A DNA stretch of 64,000 nt from Medicago truncatula (taxonomy: Eukaryota > Streptophyta > Magnoliopsida > Fabales > Fabaceae): positions 57,826,494 to 57,890,493 of the forward strand of contig NC_053045.1 of NCBI RefSeq assembly GCF_003473485.1, read 5' to 3'. Below the pieces are notes generated by a model that was given only the letters and a program-made list of their open reading frames with translations, was not told the origin of the DNA and searched no databases. Made by a program: the position numbers and the translations under genes. Numbering within the stretch: the first letter of the stretch is position 1; every line of letters starts with the position of its first letter. Shown here one piece after another: positions 53,615 through 64,000 of this stretch.

Positions 53615-54492
53615 ACCAATAAACATCATAAGGAAACTCATTCAGAAAATGAGAAAAATGTGAGTTTGCGATTTGAGAGAAGTTGGCGATATACTTGTTT
53701 ATTGAAGGTAGTCCACGAGAAAACACTGGTATTTGAAGTTGCAATCTCAAGAAGCAGTTGCAAAATTATAGTTACGTTTCTGTTAGTGTTAATCTTGTTG
53801 TTTCATGTTTTGAATAGGGCTTAATATGCAATTAGTGAAATAGTTTTCATTTTGTTCTCTACAAAATAAAAACTATTTCATTTTGTTCTCTTATTGTTCT
53901 AATTATAATCTCGTGGAGAGGATTCATTAATTTATAAGCTATGATATTGCATGGTATCTGTAGTTTTTTTTGTTTTCGTTTTTGAAGTTGCATGGTATCT
54001 ATTAGGGGCGGAGCCAACCCCAGCTAGTCTGGGCACTAGTCCAGGCTCAGCTCCAACTTTCTTTATAACAAGTCTAGCCATTACTAGAAGTTTTACCTTT
54101 TCCTGTAGATTTTTGTGTAAATTCCGTAGGAAACACATTTTCTGCAGATTTTGCCAAGGATTTAGGTTCCTAGGTGAGGTAATACCTTAGGATTTTAGGA
54201 TCCGCAGGAAATGTGAAATTATCCGCAGAAAAATGTAAAATTATTCGCAGGAAGGACGTAACATTTTACGATAAATTTTTTCCCCAGACTCTATATTTAT
54301 TATTTGTTGTAGTGAATGGGTCTATAGTTACTATTATTTTTGCTTTAGGGAGGATGGCATAGAACTACACTACAAAGACGTAAAAAAATTGATTGGGGAG
54401 GAAAATGCCTCGGAAGAAAATGATTTTTTTACTTGTGTGTGTGAGGATCCAAACATACACAACGAGGATCCAAATCCCAAAAAATGAAAGTA
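53615..54492. other. Intergenic DNA, no gene seen
   Basis: 3' flank of the B3 gene. The motif taggggcggagcca near 54002 resembles a hAT-type terminus, but no partner end was found. Short frames here were judged spurious. Confidence 0.4.
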
Positions 54493-54637
54493 CTCCCTCC
54501 GTTTTAAAATATAATCAAATTTTATTTTTTATGTTCATTCAATTAATGATGTATGTGGTTTATAATATGGACCACATACATCATTAATTAAATGGACCTA
54601 AAAAATAAAATTTGCTTATATTTTGAAACGGATGGAG
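54493..54637. mobile_element. Stowaway MITE, 145 bp
   Basis: Terminal inverted repeats CTCCCTCCGTTTTAAAATA / TATTTTGAAACGGATGGAG, flanked by TA on both sides (54491-54492, 54638-54639). The interior is nearly palindromic (atgatgtatgtggt pairs with accacatacatcat). This is the standard Tc1/mariner-derived Stowaway structure. Confidence 0.85.
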
Positions 54638-54988
54638 TATTTTTTACTCGAGTGTATTAATTATTTTCCCAATTGCACCATTTATGTACGCTATTTGTTA
54701 CCAAAAATATCACTTTTTACTATTAGTTTTAAAATATCAAAAAGTAAAAGTTTAATTATCATATGAAACTCGATCCGTTTTAAATACATGTTACAATCAA
54801 CTACTTTACACATGTTAATACATAAATTTGATCATTAATACATTTAAATATCTAAGATAAAAAATATAAAAATTTGAGACAAACTAAACAACGATTATTG
54901 TTTTACAATTGTTGTTTTACATTTAAAATAGGGCATACCAATTGTTGTTTTACATTTAATATTAAGTGAAAGTACTTATAACATTTCA

Positions 54989-55393
54989 TTAACAATTGGG
55001 TATATGAAAATAAATAGTGGGACAAGCGAGATATGCAACTGCATTTGCTTGCCTCCTAACAAACTCCGTCCTAAAGTTGACAAACTTAGAAGAGAGCAAA
55101 ACCCAAAAAGTTGTAATAATATTGCCAAACTCAGATATATCTTCCCAACTCGAATAAATTGCTTCCTGTGTGTTTTTTGAATCAACTTCAAAATCGATAT
55201 TGTCAAGTTGCAGATCACTAACCCATTGCAAATCAAGATGGAGCCCCAAAGCTTCACCTATATCAATCGGGTGAACACCACCAAAACTGGTGGCTCTAGC
55301 CAACACAAACGTTCCTCCTTCGCCGCGAAGGCATATACTGATATCAGTGTGATTCCTTTGAGTAGAAAACACGACATCGATATTACATTTCAT
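54989..55393 (-). pseudogene. RNase H-like domain remnant of a LINE-type element
   Basis: A 134-codon minus-strand frame begins MKCNIDVVF and continues ICLRGEGGTFVLARA, DIGEALGLHLDLQWV, NIDFEVDSKNTQEAI and EFVRRQANAVAYLA, the pattern of the RNase H-like (RVT_3) domain found in plant non-LTR elements and related genes. Immediately upstream the same strand carries in-frame stops, and no reverse transcriptase is found. It is likely a truncated insertion; a small expressed domestic gene is less likely. Confidence 0.65.
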
Positions 55394-55883
55394 CCTTCTT
55401 GACGCAGGTGACTACTAATACACCTGGGGTAGAGTCGTGACAGCAGGAACTGCACTAGCCGTTGTTGTACTCACATTAACTGAAGTTGTAACTTGATCCT
55501 GCACACCGGGTGCATTTGAGAGTTGCCAGTCTTCAATCAAAGAGTGAGCTCTCTCGACTTTAGCACAAGTTTTTGTAACATCCTCCCATACTTTAAAAAT
55601 ACATCAATAATTAATAAGGATAATTTGATAAAAGAATTACTCTATTCTTTATAATAATTGTATTTTTTAATGTGTTAAAAATCATAGAAGATATTCATTT
55701 TGAAAAATGAAGAAGTACTAAGATTGATATATACTTCATTCATTCGTTGTTAATTATAAGACCATTTACAAAAAAATATTTGTCTCTTCCTTAAAAAAAA
55801 ATGTGTCTTTAAATATAAGATTGTCTACAAATTTTTAATTGCATTCAGCACTCTTTTTTCAACTATATCCTTTATCATTGGTA
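55394..55883. other. Intergenic DNA, no intact gene
   Basis: The part next to 55393 (to about 55560) continues on the minus strand as degraded protein-like sequence (QDQVTTSVNVSTTTASAVPAV) with stops, and may be the upstream part of the RNase H remnant. The rest is AT-rich. Confidence 0.4.
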
Positions 55884-56152
55884 CTCCTTCCGTCTCACAA
55901 TTATTGTCTTTTTAACATATTTTTTTTCAAAATAATTGTCACTTTACAATACCAATGCAACATTTATTATTATTTTTCCATTATTATACCCTTATTTATT
56001 GAATTTCATCCAACTTAACTACTCAACTAACTATAATTAATGAAGGTATTTTAGTAAATACTACTAATTTTATCATTGAAATCAACACAATTAATTATTT
56101 TTTAATAATCGTGCACAAGCCTTGAATGACTAATATTGTGAGACGAATGAAG
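55884..56152. mobile_element. Stowaway-like MITE, 269 bp
   Basis: The ends ctccttccgtctcacaatta and ctaatattgtgagacgaatg, then aag, form inverted repeats of about 23 bp. TA flanks both sides (55882-55883 and 56153-56154). The interior is AT-rich and non-coding. Confidence 0.75.
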
Positions 56153-56154
56153 TA

Positions 56155-57250
56155 CTTTTTTTTTCCATCTATATCTCTTATTAATTCTATTAATTGTCTA
56201 TGAATATGAAAAATTAATATTGAATACATTTATATAAGTAAAAAAAACATGGAGAGTTCCATTATGGATGATCTGATAGATGTACAATAGTGAACGTGGG
56301 AAACGAAATTTGGATCATTTCCTTTCCCTTATTCTCTCAACTTCACTCGCGTATCATTAAAGCAGAAATTTCACACGATATTGACTAATCCAATTATGTC
56401 GCATAAATTTATTCAACTATTTTCTCACTATCTCTCTCTCTTTCACATATTTTTATGTTCAAATTAAATTATATTGCCACATGTCATATTTAAATTGGTC
56501 ATTGTTTAGCGTGATTTGGTGTTTCTCTGATGTACCAGGGTGAATGGCGCCCTTTTGATTTGGTTCTAAAGTCTGGTGAGCCGATCACTTTTGATTTGAG
56601 ATCGAGAGTCAGTTCTTTTGATCAAGTTTGGTTTTGAGCTTTTTATGGGTTCTTTCTGTGGATCGAAGGTTGATAGGTTGGTGTAGGTTGAATGATCTTT
56701 CATATATGAGCTTTTCGGAGATGGCTTAGCTTTGGTGTCAAGGATTGGAAGTTTATTTTAGAGAGGTTGTTTCTTTAGGGGTGAGTAGTGACAATGGGCG
56801 GTGTTGGATTCGTTTTTACAATGGTCGTTTTCGTGAAAGAGTCTGTTTTAGGTGGTGACATGAATTTTGGTGGGTGTTGTCCTCAGAGGTGTTTTTTATG
56901 GTGTTTATTTTTGGATGTTCCGCATATATACGATGTCTTTTGTTTGTATGCTAAATTTCACCAGTCTCTATTCGTCTTGAGCGAGAATATGGTTGTTTAA
57001 TAAAATTTGATGTTTAAAAAAATGGTCATTGTTATGTGCTATCACGTCACACTAGTGCAATATCATTCTTTCTCCTTTAACAATTTATATTGATCGCAGT
57101 TTTGTTCCTTTTTTTTTTTTTTTTTTGTCTAAAATGTATAATATTATACATGTTAAAACAATTAATAGCAGTAATTTTTTTTTTTAAAACAACAATTATT
57201 TATTTAAATAATTTATACTTAATATTAAATGTACAGGTTTCATCATAAAA
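56155..57250. other. Intergenic DNA, no supported gene
   Basis: 56530-57000 is noticeably richer in G and T than its surroundings and has a 70-codon frame (56788-57000) of unfamiliar composition. I see no known motif and no second exon. It could be a captured or decayed gene piece. Confidence 0.4.
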
Positions 57251-57336
57251 CTAGACCATCGACCCGTGCTAACGCACGGGTCATATGGAAGGTAATATTT
57301 GACGGTAATAGGTAGCAAAATAGTTTAGATGATTGT
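57251..57336 (-). mobile_element. Helitron 3' terminus, interrupted by the LTR retrotransposon
   Basis: On the minus strand: a 9-bp perfect hairpin GACCCGTGC-gtta-GCACGGGTC (57282-57261), a short spacer, then CTAG at 57254-57251 followed by a host T. This is the same architecture as the 3' end of the Helitron at 17940. The body would extend to the right, but after 86 bp it is cut by the retrotransposon starting at 57337. Confidence 0.65.
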
Positions 57337-57994
57337 TGTAACGCCCTAGTTATTTATTTAATTAATTTTATACTATGTGGAGTATATATATATATTTATA
57401 TATGTTGGTTGGTGATTTATGTGGAGTATATGCATATATTCGTGTATATGTGATTTTTTGAATGTTTTATGTGGTGTATTATTTTAGTATATGGTTTATT
57501 TAATAATAATTAAAATAAGTATGAAATATTAGTTATTTTGGAGTTAGGGGGTTATTTAATATTTATTAAAATTAATGGGGAGTTAATGGAAATATTAGGG
57601 AGTTAAGTTAGAGGGAAGTTGGGAAATAGATGTCAGAAGCAGTTTACGTGAAACCAAGCCAAGGGAGAGAAAACCAGGAACAAGAGAGGAGAACCAAGAG
57701 TTGATCATTGCTGTGCATTTCTTCTTCAATTTCTAAGGTAAGGGTGAGGTTTACTTCAATAGTATAGATTTTAAAGTCTGATTTGAGTTTAACAGGTTTT
57801 TGGAGTGAAATTGAGGAATTGGGTTTTAATTGAATTTATGGTTTTTGGAGTAGATATTGCTGTTCTGAAGTTAGAATTTGGTTTTGGTTGCATAGAAACA
57901 TTCATTTCTCATCTGTAAACTAATTTGGGGAGTGAATTGAAGAAAAATGGGATTTTGGGGAAAAACATGTTTTCTGCCCGTACAGAAGTTCATC

Positions 57995-58350
57995 GCTCGC
58001 CTCGCGAGCAACTGTGCTCGCCATGGCGAGTGAGCAACTTCATAGCTCGCCTCGCGAGCAATCCAACTCGCCATGGCGAGTAGCCCAGATTAAAACTTAA
58101 TTTTTGAAAAGTTGTTATAAGATGTTTTGGGGATGGTTTAAGGTACCTAGATGATTTTAATGATGAATGGTGGAAGTTTTAGGTTAGAAAGATGAATAGG
58201 GAGCTTAGAATTGGAGTTTGGGTGAGAAAATAGCATTTTTCCCGAGAGCACCTAATTTTCACTCGCCTCGAGTTCGCCTTGAACTCGCCATGGCGAGCTA
58301 GTGTTTTTGTGAACTCGCCATGGCGAGCAGATGTGCTCGCGAGGCGAGCT
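57995..58350. repeat. Two clusters of GC-rich palindromes in the LTR
   Basis: First cluster, 57995-58080: GCTCGCCTCGCGAGC alternates with CTCGCCATGGCGAG, each present twice. Second cluster, 58261-58350: ctcgcctcgag, two CTCGCCATGGCGAG and GCTCGCGAGGCGAGC (the reverse complement of the first motif). CTCGCCATGGCGAG is a perfect 14-bp palindrome. The same clusters recur in the 3' LTR at 63174-63259 and 63440-63529. Confidence 0.85.
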
Positions 58351-58601
58351 ACTCAGTTCCTGAATGTTGAATTTCGTGCTTGAATGGTAGTACCTTAATG
58401 TTGTTGTATTGAGCATAGTTTCATGTAATTATGCATTATTGTGGTTGTTTTGATTTCTGGATTGATGATTGCTGATGATGAATGAAATGTATGCAAAGTA
58501 ATGAATCATACATGTTGTTTAAGTTGAGTCACATGGAGTTGCATTGCATGGTCAGTTGTATGTAGATATACACAAGTAGGTCCATTGCATATGCATAAAA
58601 C

Positions 58602-58710
58602 AGCGGTGAGGGCTTCGGTCCTGGAGTACTAGTTGCTCAACAGCGGTGAGGGCTTCGGTCCTGATGAATGCTTTAACCATTCAAAAGCGGTGAGGGCCTC
58701 GGTCCTGATT
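58602..58710 (+). repeat. Three direct repeats in the LTR
   Basis: The unit (c/a)agcggtgagggcttcggt then cctg occurs at about 58602, 58640 and 58684, with spacers of 14-21 bp; the third has cctcggt in place of cttcggt. The 3' LTR has the same trio near 63781-63889. Confidence 0.8.
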
Positions 58711-59416
58711 GGTACCACATGCATTACTGCATTTCATTTAAGAAGTCTAAGATGGTGTCTTAGCAGTGGTCATGTCATTTGCATGAGTCTTAGTGGTTAT
58801 TCAGTTGTTATCTGATAAGATGAATTTGGTGTTGAATAGGTGATATATACATATATATGATACTCAAGGTGATTATGGTGTGTTGTTGATGTTGTTGATG
58901 CTTGTGACTTATACCTTTATATGTTTACAAGATAATGTGTTGTTGATTAGGGTGTTAGATTCAATGGTTGATTTTAATATCTATATTTATTGTTGTGAAT
59001 CTCACCCCTTCTGCTTGAAAACGTTGCCCTTCCTATGGGTAACTTGCAGGTGACCCTGAGTAGTTGGTGGTGGCTCAAAGTCGTGTCTAGGGCTCTGATA
59101 CGTGGGATGGGATTTATCTTTATTGTTATTGTTGCTTTTCCTTTCCATGTATCAAATTTTGGAACTTGTGGTGTGGAGCCTTTTATTATCTTTTGAACAT
59201 TGTCGATGAATTATGCTAAGGCCTTTAATGCCGTAGGATGTTGTTGGATTGAAAATTATTCCGCTGCTATGTTTTAATATTTTATCAGGTGGTTTGATTA
59301 AATAGTTTTATTTTCTATTTAAGAATTTTGAAATTGCAATGTAGCATACCCGTTTGGTGAAATACTCTGATGATTATTGTTATTTATTTACTTTTGGGTA
59401 ACGGGGTGTTACAATT

Positions 59417-59428
59417 TGGTATCAGAGC
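59417..59428 (+). other. Primer-binding site (initiator tRNA-Met type)
   Basis: tggtatcagagc begins 3 nt after the 5' LTR and matches the usual plant primer site complementary to the 3' end of initiator tRNA-Met. Confidence 0.85.
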
Positions 59429-59651
59429 AGGTTGGTCCGTCCGGCCAAGTAGTAGAGTCGTGTTGAGCCACCTAGGATAGAGTGTCAACTTTAATGTTGT
59501 TTTTTTTTGTTGTTGTCCTGTTTGTTGTTTGTTGTGTCTTGGTATGAACTGGTTGGAGTATAACCATGTTCATATCAATTGTCTTAGTAAGACGGTGCAT
59601 TTTTCTGCTGCTGAAGAAGAAGGTGAGGTTGAGCTTCTGTCTACGAAATAG

Positions 59652-62474
59652 ATGAAACAGTTTGAACGTGATGGTATCCTGATGTATTCTCTAATGGCAC
59701 AGTTGTCGTTAGAAAATCAAGCTGTGATTGATGGGTTACCGGTAGTGAATGAATTTCCAGAAGTATTCCCTGATGAGATTCCTGATGTGCCACCAGAGAG
59801 GGAGGTTGAATTTTCAATTGATCTTGTTCCAGGAACTAAGCCGGTGTCGATGGCACCGTACCGTATGTCAGCTTCTGAGTTAGCTGAGTTGAAGAAACAG
59901 TTGGAGGACTTGATGGATCAGTTGGTTGGTGCTAAGATATTTAGTAAGATTGATTTGAGGTCTGGTTATCATCAGATAAAAGTGAAGGATGAGGATATGC
60001 AGAAGACGGCCTTTAGGACACGTTATGGTCATTACGAGTACAAAGTGATGCCTTTCGGTGTTACTAATGCGCCTGGTGTTTTTATGGAGTACATGAACCG
60101 AATTTTCCATGCTTTTCTGGATAAGTTTGTTGTGGTGTTTATTGATGATATTTTAATCTATTCCAAGAATGAGGAGGAGCATGCAGAGCATCTGAGAATT
60201 GTATTGCAAGTGTTGAAGGAAAAGAGGTTGTATGCTAAGTTATCAAAATGTGAGTTCTGGTTAAATGAAGTAAGTTTTCTGGGTCACATTATTTCTGGTA
60301 GTGGTATTGCAGTGGATCCTTCGAAGGTTGATGCGGTATCACAATGGGAGACTCCGAAGTCGGTAACTGAGATCAGAAGTTTTCTGGGTTTGGCTGGTTA
60401 TTACCGCAGGTTCATAGAAGGGTTTTCGAAGTTGGCTCTTCCGTTGACACAGTTGACCTGTAAGGGTAAATCTTTTGTGTGGGATGCTCAGTGTGAGAGT
60501 AGTTTCAATGAATTGAAGCGAAGATTGACAACTGCTCCTGTTTTGATTTTGCCTAAACCAGAAGAACCGTTTGTTGTGTACTGTGATGCATCTAAGCTGG
60601 GCTTAGGTGGTGTTTTGATGCAAGATGGTAAGGTGGTAGCGTATGCTTCTAGGCAGTTACGTATTCATGAGAAGAATTATCCTACACATGACCTGGAGTT
60701 AGCTGCGGTGGTTTTTGTTTTGAAAATTTGGAGGCATTATTTGTACGGTTCCAGATTTGAGGTGTTCAGTGATCATAAAAGTTTGAAGTATTTATTTGAC
60801 CAGAAGGAACTGAACATGAGGCAGAGGAGGTGGTTAGAGTTACTGAAGGATTTTGATTTTGGCTTGAATTACCATCCTGGTAAGGCCAATGTGGTTGCTG
60901 ATGCTTTGAGTAGGAAAACGTTGCACATGTCTGCTTTGATGGTGAAAGAGTTTGAGTTGTTAGAACAGTTCAGAGATATGAGTCTTGTCTGTGAATTGTC
61001 ACCCCAGAGTATACAGTTGGGAATGTTGAAAATTGATAGTGATTTCTTGAACAGTATCCGAGAAGCTCAGAAAGAAGATTTGAAGTTTGTTGATTTGATG
61101 ACTTCTGGTAATGACACTAAGGATAGTGATTTCAAAGTTGATGATCAGGGTGTGCTGAGGTTCAGAGGTAGAGTTTGTATTCCTGACAATGAAGAGTTGA
61201 AGAAGTTGATTCTTGAGGAGAGTCACAAGAGTAGGTTGAGTATTCACCCGGGGGCTACAAAAATGTACCATGATTTGAAGAAGCTGTTTTGGTGGTCCGG
61301 TTTGAAAAGAGATGTTGCTCAGTTTGTTTATGCCTGTTTAATTTGTCAGAAGTCCAAGGTTGAGCATCAGAAGCCTGCAGGGTTGTTGACACCGTTAGAT
61401 GTACCGGAGTGGAAGTGGGACAGTATCTCTATGGATTTTGTGACAAGTTTACCGAACACTCCGAGAGGGCATGACGCTATTTGGGTAGTTGTCGATCGGT
61501 TGACGAAGTCGGCACACTTCATTCCTATTAATATCAGTTATCCGGTAGCACAGTTAGCAGAGATTTATATTCACAGTGTGGTGAAGCTTCATGGTGTTCC
61601 GTCTAGCATTGTGTCGGATAGAGATCCGAGGTTCACTTCTAGGTTCTGGAAAAGTTTACAGGACGCCTTGGGTTCGAAATTGAAGTTGAGTTCGGCTTAT
61701 CATCCTCAGACAGATGGTCAGTCGGAGAGGACAATTCAATCATTGGAAGATTTGTTGAGAGTGTGTGTGCTTGAGCAAGGTGGAGCTTGGGACAGTCACT
61801 TGCCTTTGATTGAGTTTACTTATAACAACAGCTATCACTCGAGTATTGGTATGACACCGTTCGAAGCTTTGTATGGTCGGAGGTGTAGGACTCCTTTATG
61901 CTGGTTTGAGTCGGGTGAGAGTGTTGTGTTGGGACCGGATTTGGTACATGAGACTACTGAGAAAGTCAGATTGATAAGAGAAAAGATGAAAGCTTCGCAG
62001 AGTCGACAGAAGAGTTACCATGACAAGCGAAGGAAGGATCTTGAGTTTCAGGAGGGTGATCATGTTTTTCTGAGGGTCACTCCTTTGACAGGTGTTGGAC
62101 GTGCTTTGAAATCGAGGAAGTTGACTCCTAAGTTTATTGGTCCGTATCAGATTTCAGAGAGAATTGGTACAGTGGCATACAGAGTTGGTTTGCCACCACA
62201 TCTTTCGAACTTGCACGATGTGTTTCATGTTTCTCAGCTTCGGAAGTATGTTGCGGATCCTTCTCATGTGATTCCGAGGGATGATGATGTACAGGTTAGA
62301 GACAACCTGACAGTTGAGACTATGCCATTGAGGATTGATGACAGAAAGGTGAAGTCTTTGAGGGGTAAAGAGATTCCTCTTGTTAGAGTCGTTTGGGGTG
62401 GAGCGACTGGTGAAAGTTTGACTTGGGAGCTGGAGAGTAAGATGTGGGAGTCGTATCCGGAGTTGTTTGCTTGA
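59652..62474 (+). CDS. Ty3/gypsy pol fragment: partial reverse transcriptase, RNase H, integrase
   Basis: Open frame of 940 aa, preceded directly by an in-frame TAG (59649-59651) that separates it from a short protease-end remnant at about 59545-59648. Domains in order: linker and RT start (about 25-85), RT core with active site FIDDIL at about 163, RNase H with YCDAS at about 309 and [10 protein letters not shown], then the integrase HHCC zinc finger ([11 protein letters not shown] near 531, CLICQKSK). The integrase core follows with Asp in MDF (about 595), Asp in SDRDP (about 655) and Glu near 708-711 (SLEDL), and last a C-terminal [13 protein letters not shown] and WELESKM region. At residue 85-92 the RT lacks a stretch that usually lies between DLMD-like motifs. 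The deletion is in frame and probably removes essential RT residues, so the reverse transcriptase is unlikely to work. Confidence 0.92.
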   Translation: MKQFERDGILMYSLMAQLSLENQAVIDGLPVVNEFPEVFPDEIPDVPPEREVEFSIDLVPGTKPVSMAPYRMSASELAELKKQLEDLMDQLVGAKIFSKIDLRSGYHQIKVKDEDMQKTAFRTRYGHYEYKVMPFGVTNAPGVFMEYMNRIFHAFLDKFVVVFIDDILIYSKNEEEHAEHLRIVLQVLKEKRLYAKLSKCEFWLNEVSFLGHIISGSGIAVDPSKVDAVSQWETPKSVTEIRSFLGLAGYYRRFIEGFSKLALPLTQLTCKGKSFVWDAQCESSFNELKRRLTTAPVLILPKPEEPFVVYCDASKLGLGGVLMQDGKVVAYASRQLRIHEKNYPTHDLELAAVVFVLKIWRHYLYGSRFEVFSDHKSLKYLFDQKELNMRQRRWLELLKDFDFGLNYHPGKANVVADALSRKTLHMSALMVKEFELLEQFRDMSLVCELSPQSIQLGMLKIDSDFLNSIREAQKEDLKFVDLMTSGNDTKDSDFKVDDQGVLRFRGRVCIPDNEELKKLILEESHKSRLSIHPGATKMYHDLKKLFWWSGLKRDVAQFVYACLICQKSKVEHQKPAGLLTPLDVPEWKWDSISMDFVTSLPNTPRGHDAIWVVVDRLTKSAHFIPINISYPVAQLAEIYIHSVVKLHGVPSSIVSDRDPRFTSRFWKSLQDALGSKLKLSSAYHPQTDGQSERTIQSLEDLLRVCVLEQGGAWDSHLPLIEFTYNNSYHSSIGMTPFEALYGRRCRTPLCWFESGESVVLGPDLVHETTEKVRLIREKMKASQSRQKSYHDKRRKDLEFQEGDHVFLRVTPLTGVGRALKSRKLTPKFIGPYQISERIGTVAYRVGLPPHLSNLHDVFHVSQLRKYVADPSHVIPRDDDVQVRDNLTVETMPLRIDDRKVKSLRGKEIPLVRVVWGGATGESLTWELESKMWESYPELFA

Positions 62475-62503
62475 GGTAAGATTTCGAGGACGAAATTCTG
62501 TAA

Positions 62504-62515
62504 TTTGGGGAGAGT
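62504..62515 (+). other. Polypurine tract region
   Basis: The purine-rich ttggggagagtt lies directly before the 3' LTR and would prime plus-strand DNA synthesis. Confidence 0.7.
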
Positions 62516-64000
62516 TGTAACGCCCTAGTTATTTATTTAATTAATTTTATACTATGTGGAGTATATATATATATTTATATATGTTGGTTGGTGATTTATG
62601 TGGAGTATATGCATATATTCGTGTATATGTGATTTTTTGAATGTTTTATGTGGTGTATTATTTTAGTATATGGTTTATTTAATAATAATTAAAATAAGTA
62701 TGAAATATTAGTTATTTTGGAGTTAGGGGGTTATTTAATATTTATTAAAATTAATGGGGAGTTAATGGAAATATTAGGGAGTTAAGTTAGAGGGAAGTTG
62801 GGAAATAGATGTCAGAAGCAGTTTACGTGAAACCAAGCCAAGGGAGAGAAAACCAGGAACAAGAGAGGAGAACCAAGAGTTGATCATTGTTGTGCATTTC
62901 TTCTTCAATTTCTAAGGTAAGGGTGAGGTTTACTTCAATAGTATAGATTTTAAAGTCTGATTTGAGTTTAACAGGTTTTTGGAGTGAAATTGAGGAATTG
63001 GGTTTTAATTGAATTTATGGTTTTTGGAGTAGATATTGCTGTTCTGAAGTTAGAATTTGGTTTTGGTTGCATAGAAACATTCATTTCTCATCTGTAAACT
63101 AATTTGGGGAGTGAATTGAAGAAAAATGGGATTTTGGGGAAAAACATGTTTTCTGCCCGTACAGAAGTTCATCGCTCGCCTCGCGAGCAACTGTGCTCGC
63201 CATGGCGAGTGAGCAACTTCATAGCTCGCCTCGCGAGCAATCCAACTCGCCATGGCGAGTAGCCCAGATTAAAACTTAATTTTTGAAAAGTTGTTATAAG
63301 ATGTTTTGGGGATGGTTTAAGGTACCTAGATGATTTTAATGATGAATGGTGGAAGTTTTAGGTTAGAAAGATGAATAGGGAGCTTAGAATTGGAGTTTGG
63401 GTGAGAAAATAGCATTTTTCCCGAGAGCACCTAATTTTCACTCGCCTCGAGTTCGCCTTGAACTCGCCATGGCGAGCTAGTGTTTTTGTGAACTCGCCAT
63501 GGCGAGCAGATGTGCTCGCGAGGCGAGCTACTCAGTTCCTGAATGTTGAATTTCGTGCTTGAATGGTAGTACCTTAATGTTGTTGTATTGAGCATAGTTT
63601 CATGTAATTATGCATTATTGTGGTTGTTTTGATTTCTGGATTGATGATTGCTGATGATGAATGAAATGTATGCAAAGTAATGAATCATACATGTTGTTTA
63701 AGTTGAGTCACATGGAGTTGCATTGCATGGTCAGTTGTATGTAGATATACACAAGTAGGTCCATTGCATATGCATAAAACAGCGGTGAGGGCTTCGGTCC
63801 TGGAGTACTAGTTGCTCAACAGCGGTGAGGGCTTCGGTCCTGATGAATGCTTTAACCATTCAAAAGCGGTGAGGGCCTCGGTCCTGATTGGTACCACATG
63901 CATTACTGCATTTCATTTAAGAAGTCTAAGATGGTGTCTTAGCAGTGGTCATGTCATTTGCATGAGTCTTAGTGGTTATTCAGTTGTTATCTGATAAGAT
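62516..64000 (+). repeat. 3' LTR, cut by the window edge
   Basis: Matches the 5' LTR at a constant offset of 5,179 bp from TGTAACGCCC onward. 1,485 of an expected 2,077 bp are inside the window. Confidence 0.93.

Larger units (their letters stand above)
57337..59413 (+). repeat. 5' LTR of the Ty3/gypsy element, 2,077 bp
   Basis: Begins TGTAACGCCC and ends GGGGTGTTACA, the TG...CA termini of an LTR. Over the 1,485 bp of the 3' LTR visible in this window I noticed one base difference (57711 C against 62890 T). It holds two clusters of 14-15-bp palindromes (57995-58080, 58261-58350) and three copies of a 24-bp repeat (58602-58710). The minus-strand frame at 57871-58074 is a by-product of the palindromes. 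Confidence 0.93.
57337..64000 (+). mobile_element. Ty3/gypsy LTR retrotransposon, young deletion derivative, right end beyond the window
   Basis: 5' LTR 57337-59413, primer-binding site 59417-59428, internal region of only about 3.1 kb, polypurine tract next to the 3' LTR at 62516. The pol order RT, RNase H, integrase marks Ty3/gypsy; the integrase C-terminal region and the TGTAACGCCC terminus suggest a chromovirus, perhaps Tekay-type (inference). Gag and nearly all of the protease are missing: the internal region starts 238 bp before the pol frame with the last residues of a protease-like region. Near-identical LTRs show a recent insertion, so the copy was probably mobilised by proteins from another element. 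The target-site duplication cannot be checked. Confidence 0.92.

Noticed and set aside
56788..57000. 70-codon frame in GT-rich sequence
   Set aside because: Unfamiliar composition, no motif, no splice partner.
57871..58074. 67-codon minus-strand frame rich in Ala, Arg and Trp, present again at 63050-63253
   Set aside because: It lies inside both LTRs and results from the GC-rich palindromes; no homology or gene signals.
58602..58710. Repeat-spacer-repeat pattern resembling a small CRISPR array
   Set aside because: Plant nuclear LTR context, three units only, variable spacers and no cas genes.
58633..58815. 60-codon frame in the LTR, repeated in the 3' LTR
   Set aside because: Made from the triple direct repeat and LTR sequence; no protein motif.

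Overview
The window is nuclear DNA of a flowering plant. Its host genes have many short exons with GT-AG introns, lie in AT-rich intergenic DNA, and are surrounded by plant-type transposons (MULE, hAT, Tourist, Stowaway, Helitron, tRNA-derived SINE, LINE remnants, Ty3/gypsy LTR element). Gene and repeat character fit a papilionoid legume such as Medicago, Trifolium or Pisum, but that placement is inference and was not tested by a search.

Layout. 1-9 kb: a TOC159-type plastid import GTPase gene on the minus strand (1653-4319) that stops at the end of its GTPase domain, and, divergently, a plastid-targeted DUF3110-like gene (5817-8364). 9-14 kb: a short CUL1-like gene (10159-13118, minus) coding only the N-terminal part of a cullin, with a 739-bp foldback element in intron 2. 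On its far side lie degraded duplicated pieces of the DUF3110-like gene and its 3' flank (13415-14160). 14-26 kb: a transposon block holding a 1.4-kb foldback hAT element (14189-15600), a Pack-MULE-like element (17050-17804) and a 7.8-kb Helitron (17940-25751, minus) with broken helicase and RPA70-like genes.

26-54 kb: a conserved gene stretch, all on the plus strand. It holds a BTB/POZ protein (12 exons, 863 aa), an ESD4-type SUMO protease (9 exons, 490 aa), kinesin-13A (12 exons, 813 aa) and a two-domain B3/REM-like protein. Their introns carry MITEs and SINE traces. 54-64 kb: a LINE RNase H remnant, two Stowaway-like MITEs, a Helitron 3' terminus, and a Ty3/gypsy LTR retrotransposon inserted 86 bp inside that terminus. 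The retrotransposon's 3' LTR is cut by the window edge.

The host genes are not an operon and share no single pathway. They cover plastid protein import, SUMO deconjugation, SCF ubiquitin-ligase scaffolding, microtubule depolymerisation and transcription. Two of them lack the domain that normally completes their function: a TOC receptor without membrane anchor, and a cullin without the RBX1/NEDD8 part. These, plus the exactly bounded transposons (several with perfect target-site duplications) and the tail-only SINE-like micro-insertions, are the main points of interest. I did not find a clearly new multi-gene system. Exon boundaries were set by hand from splice motifs and reading-frame continuity; all total to whole codons.
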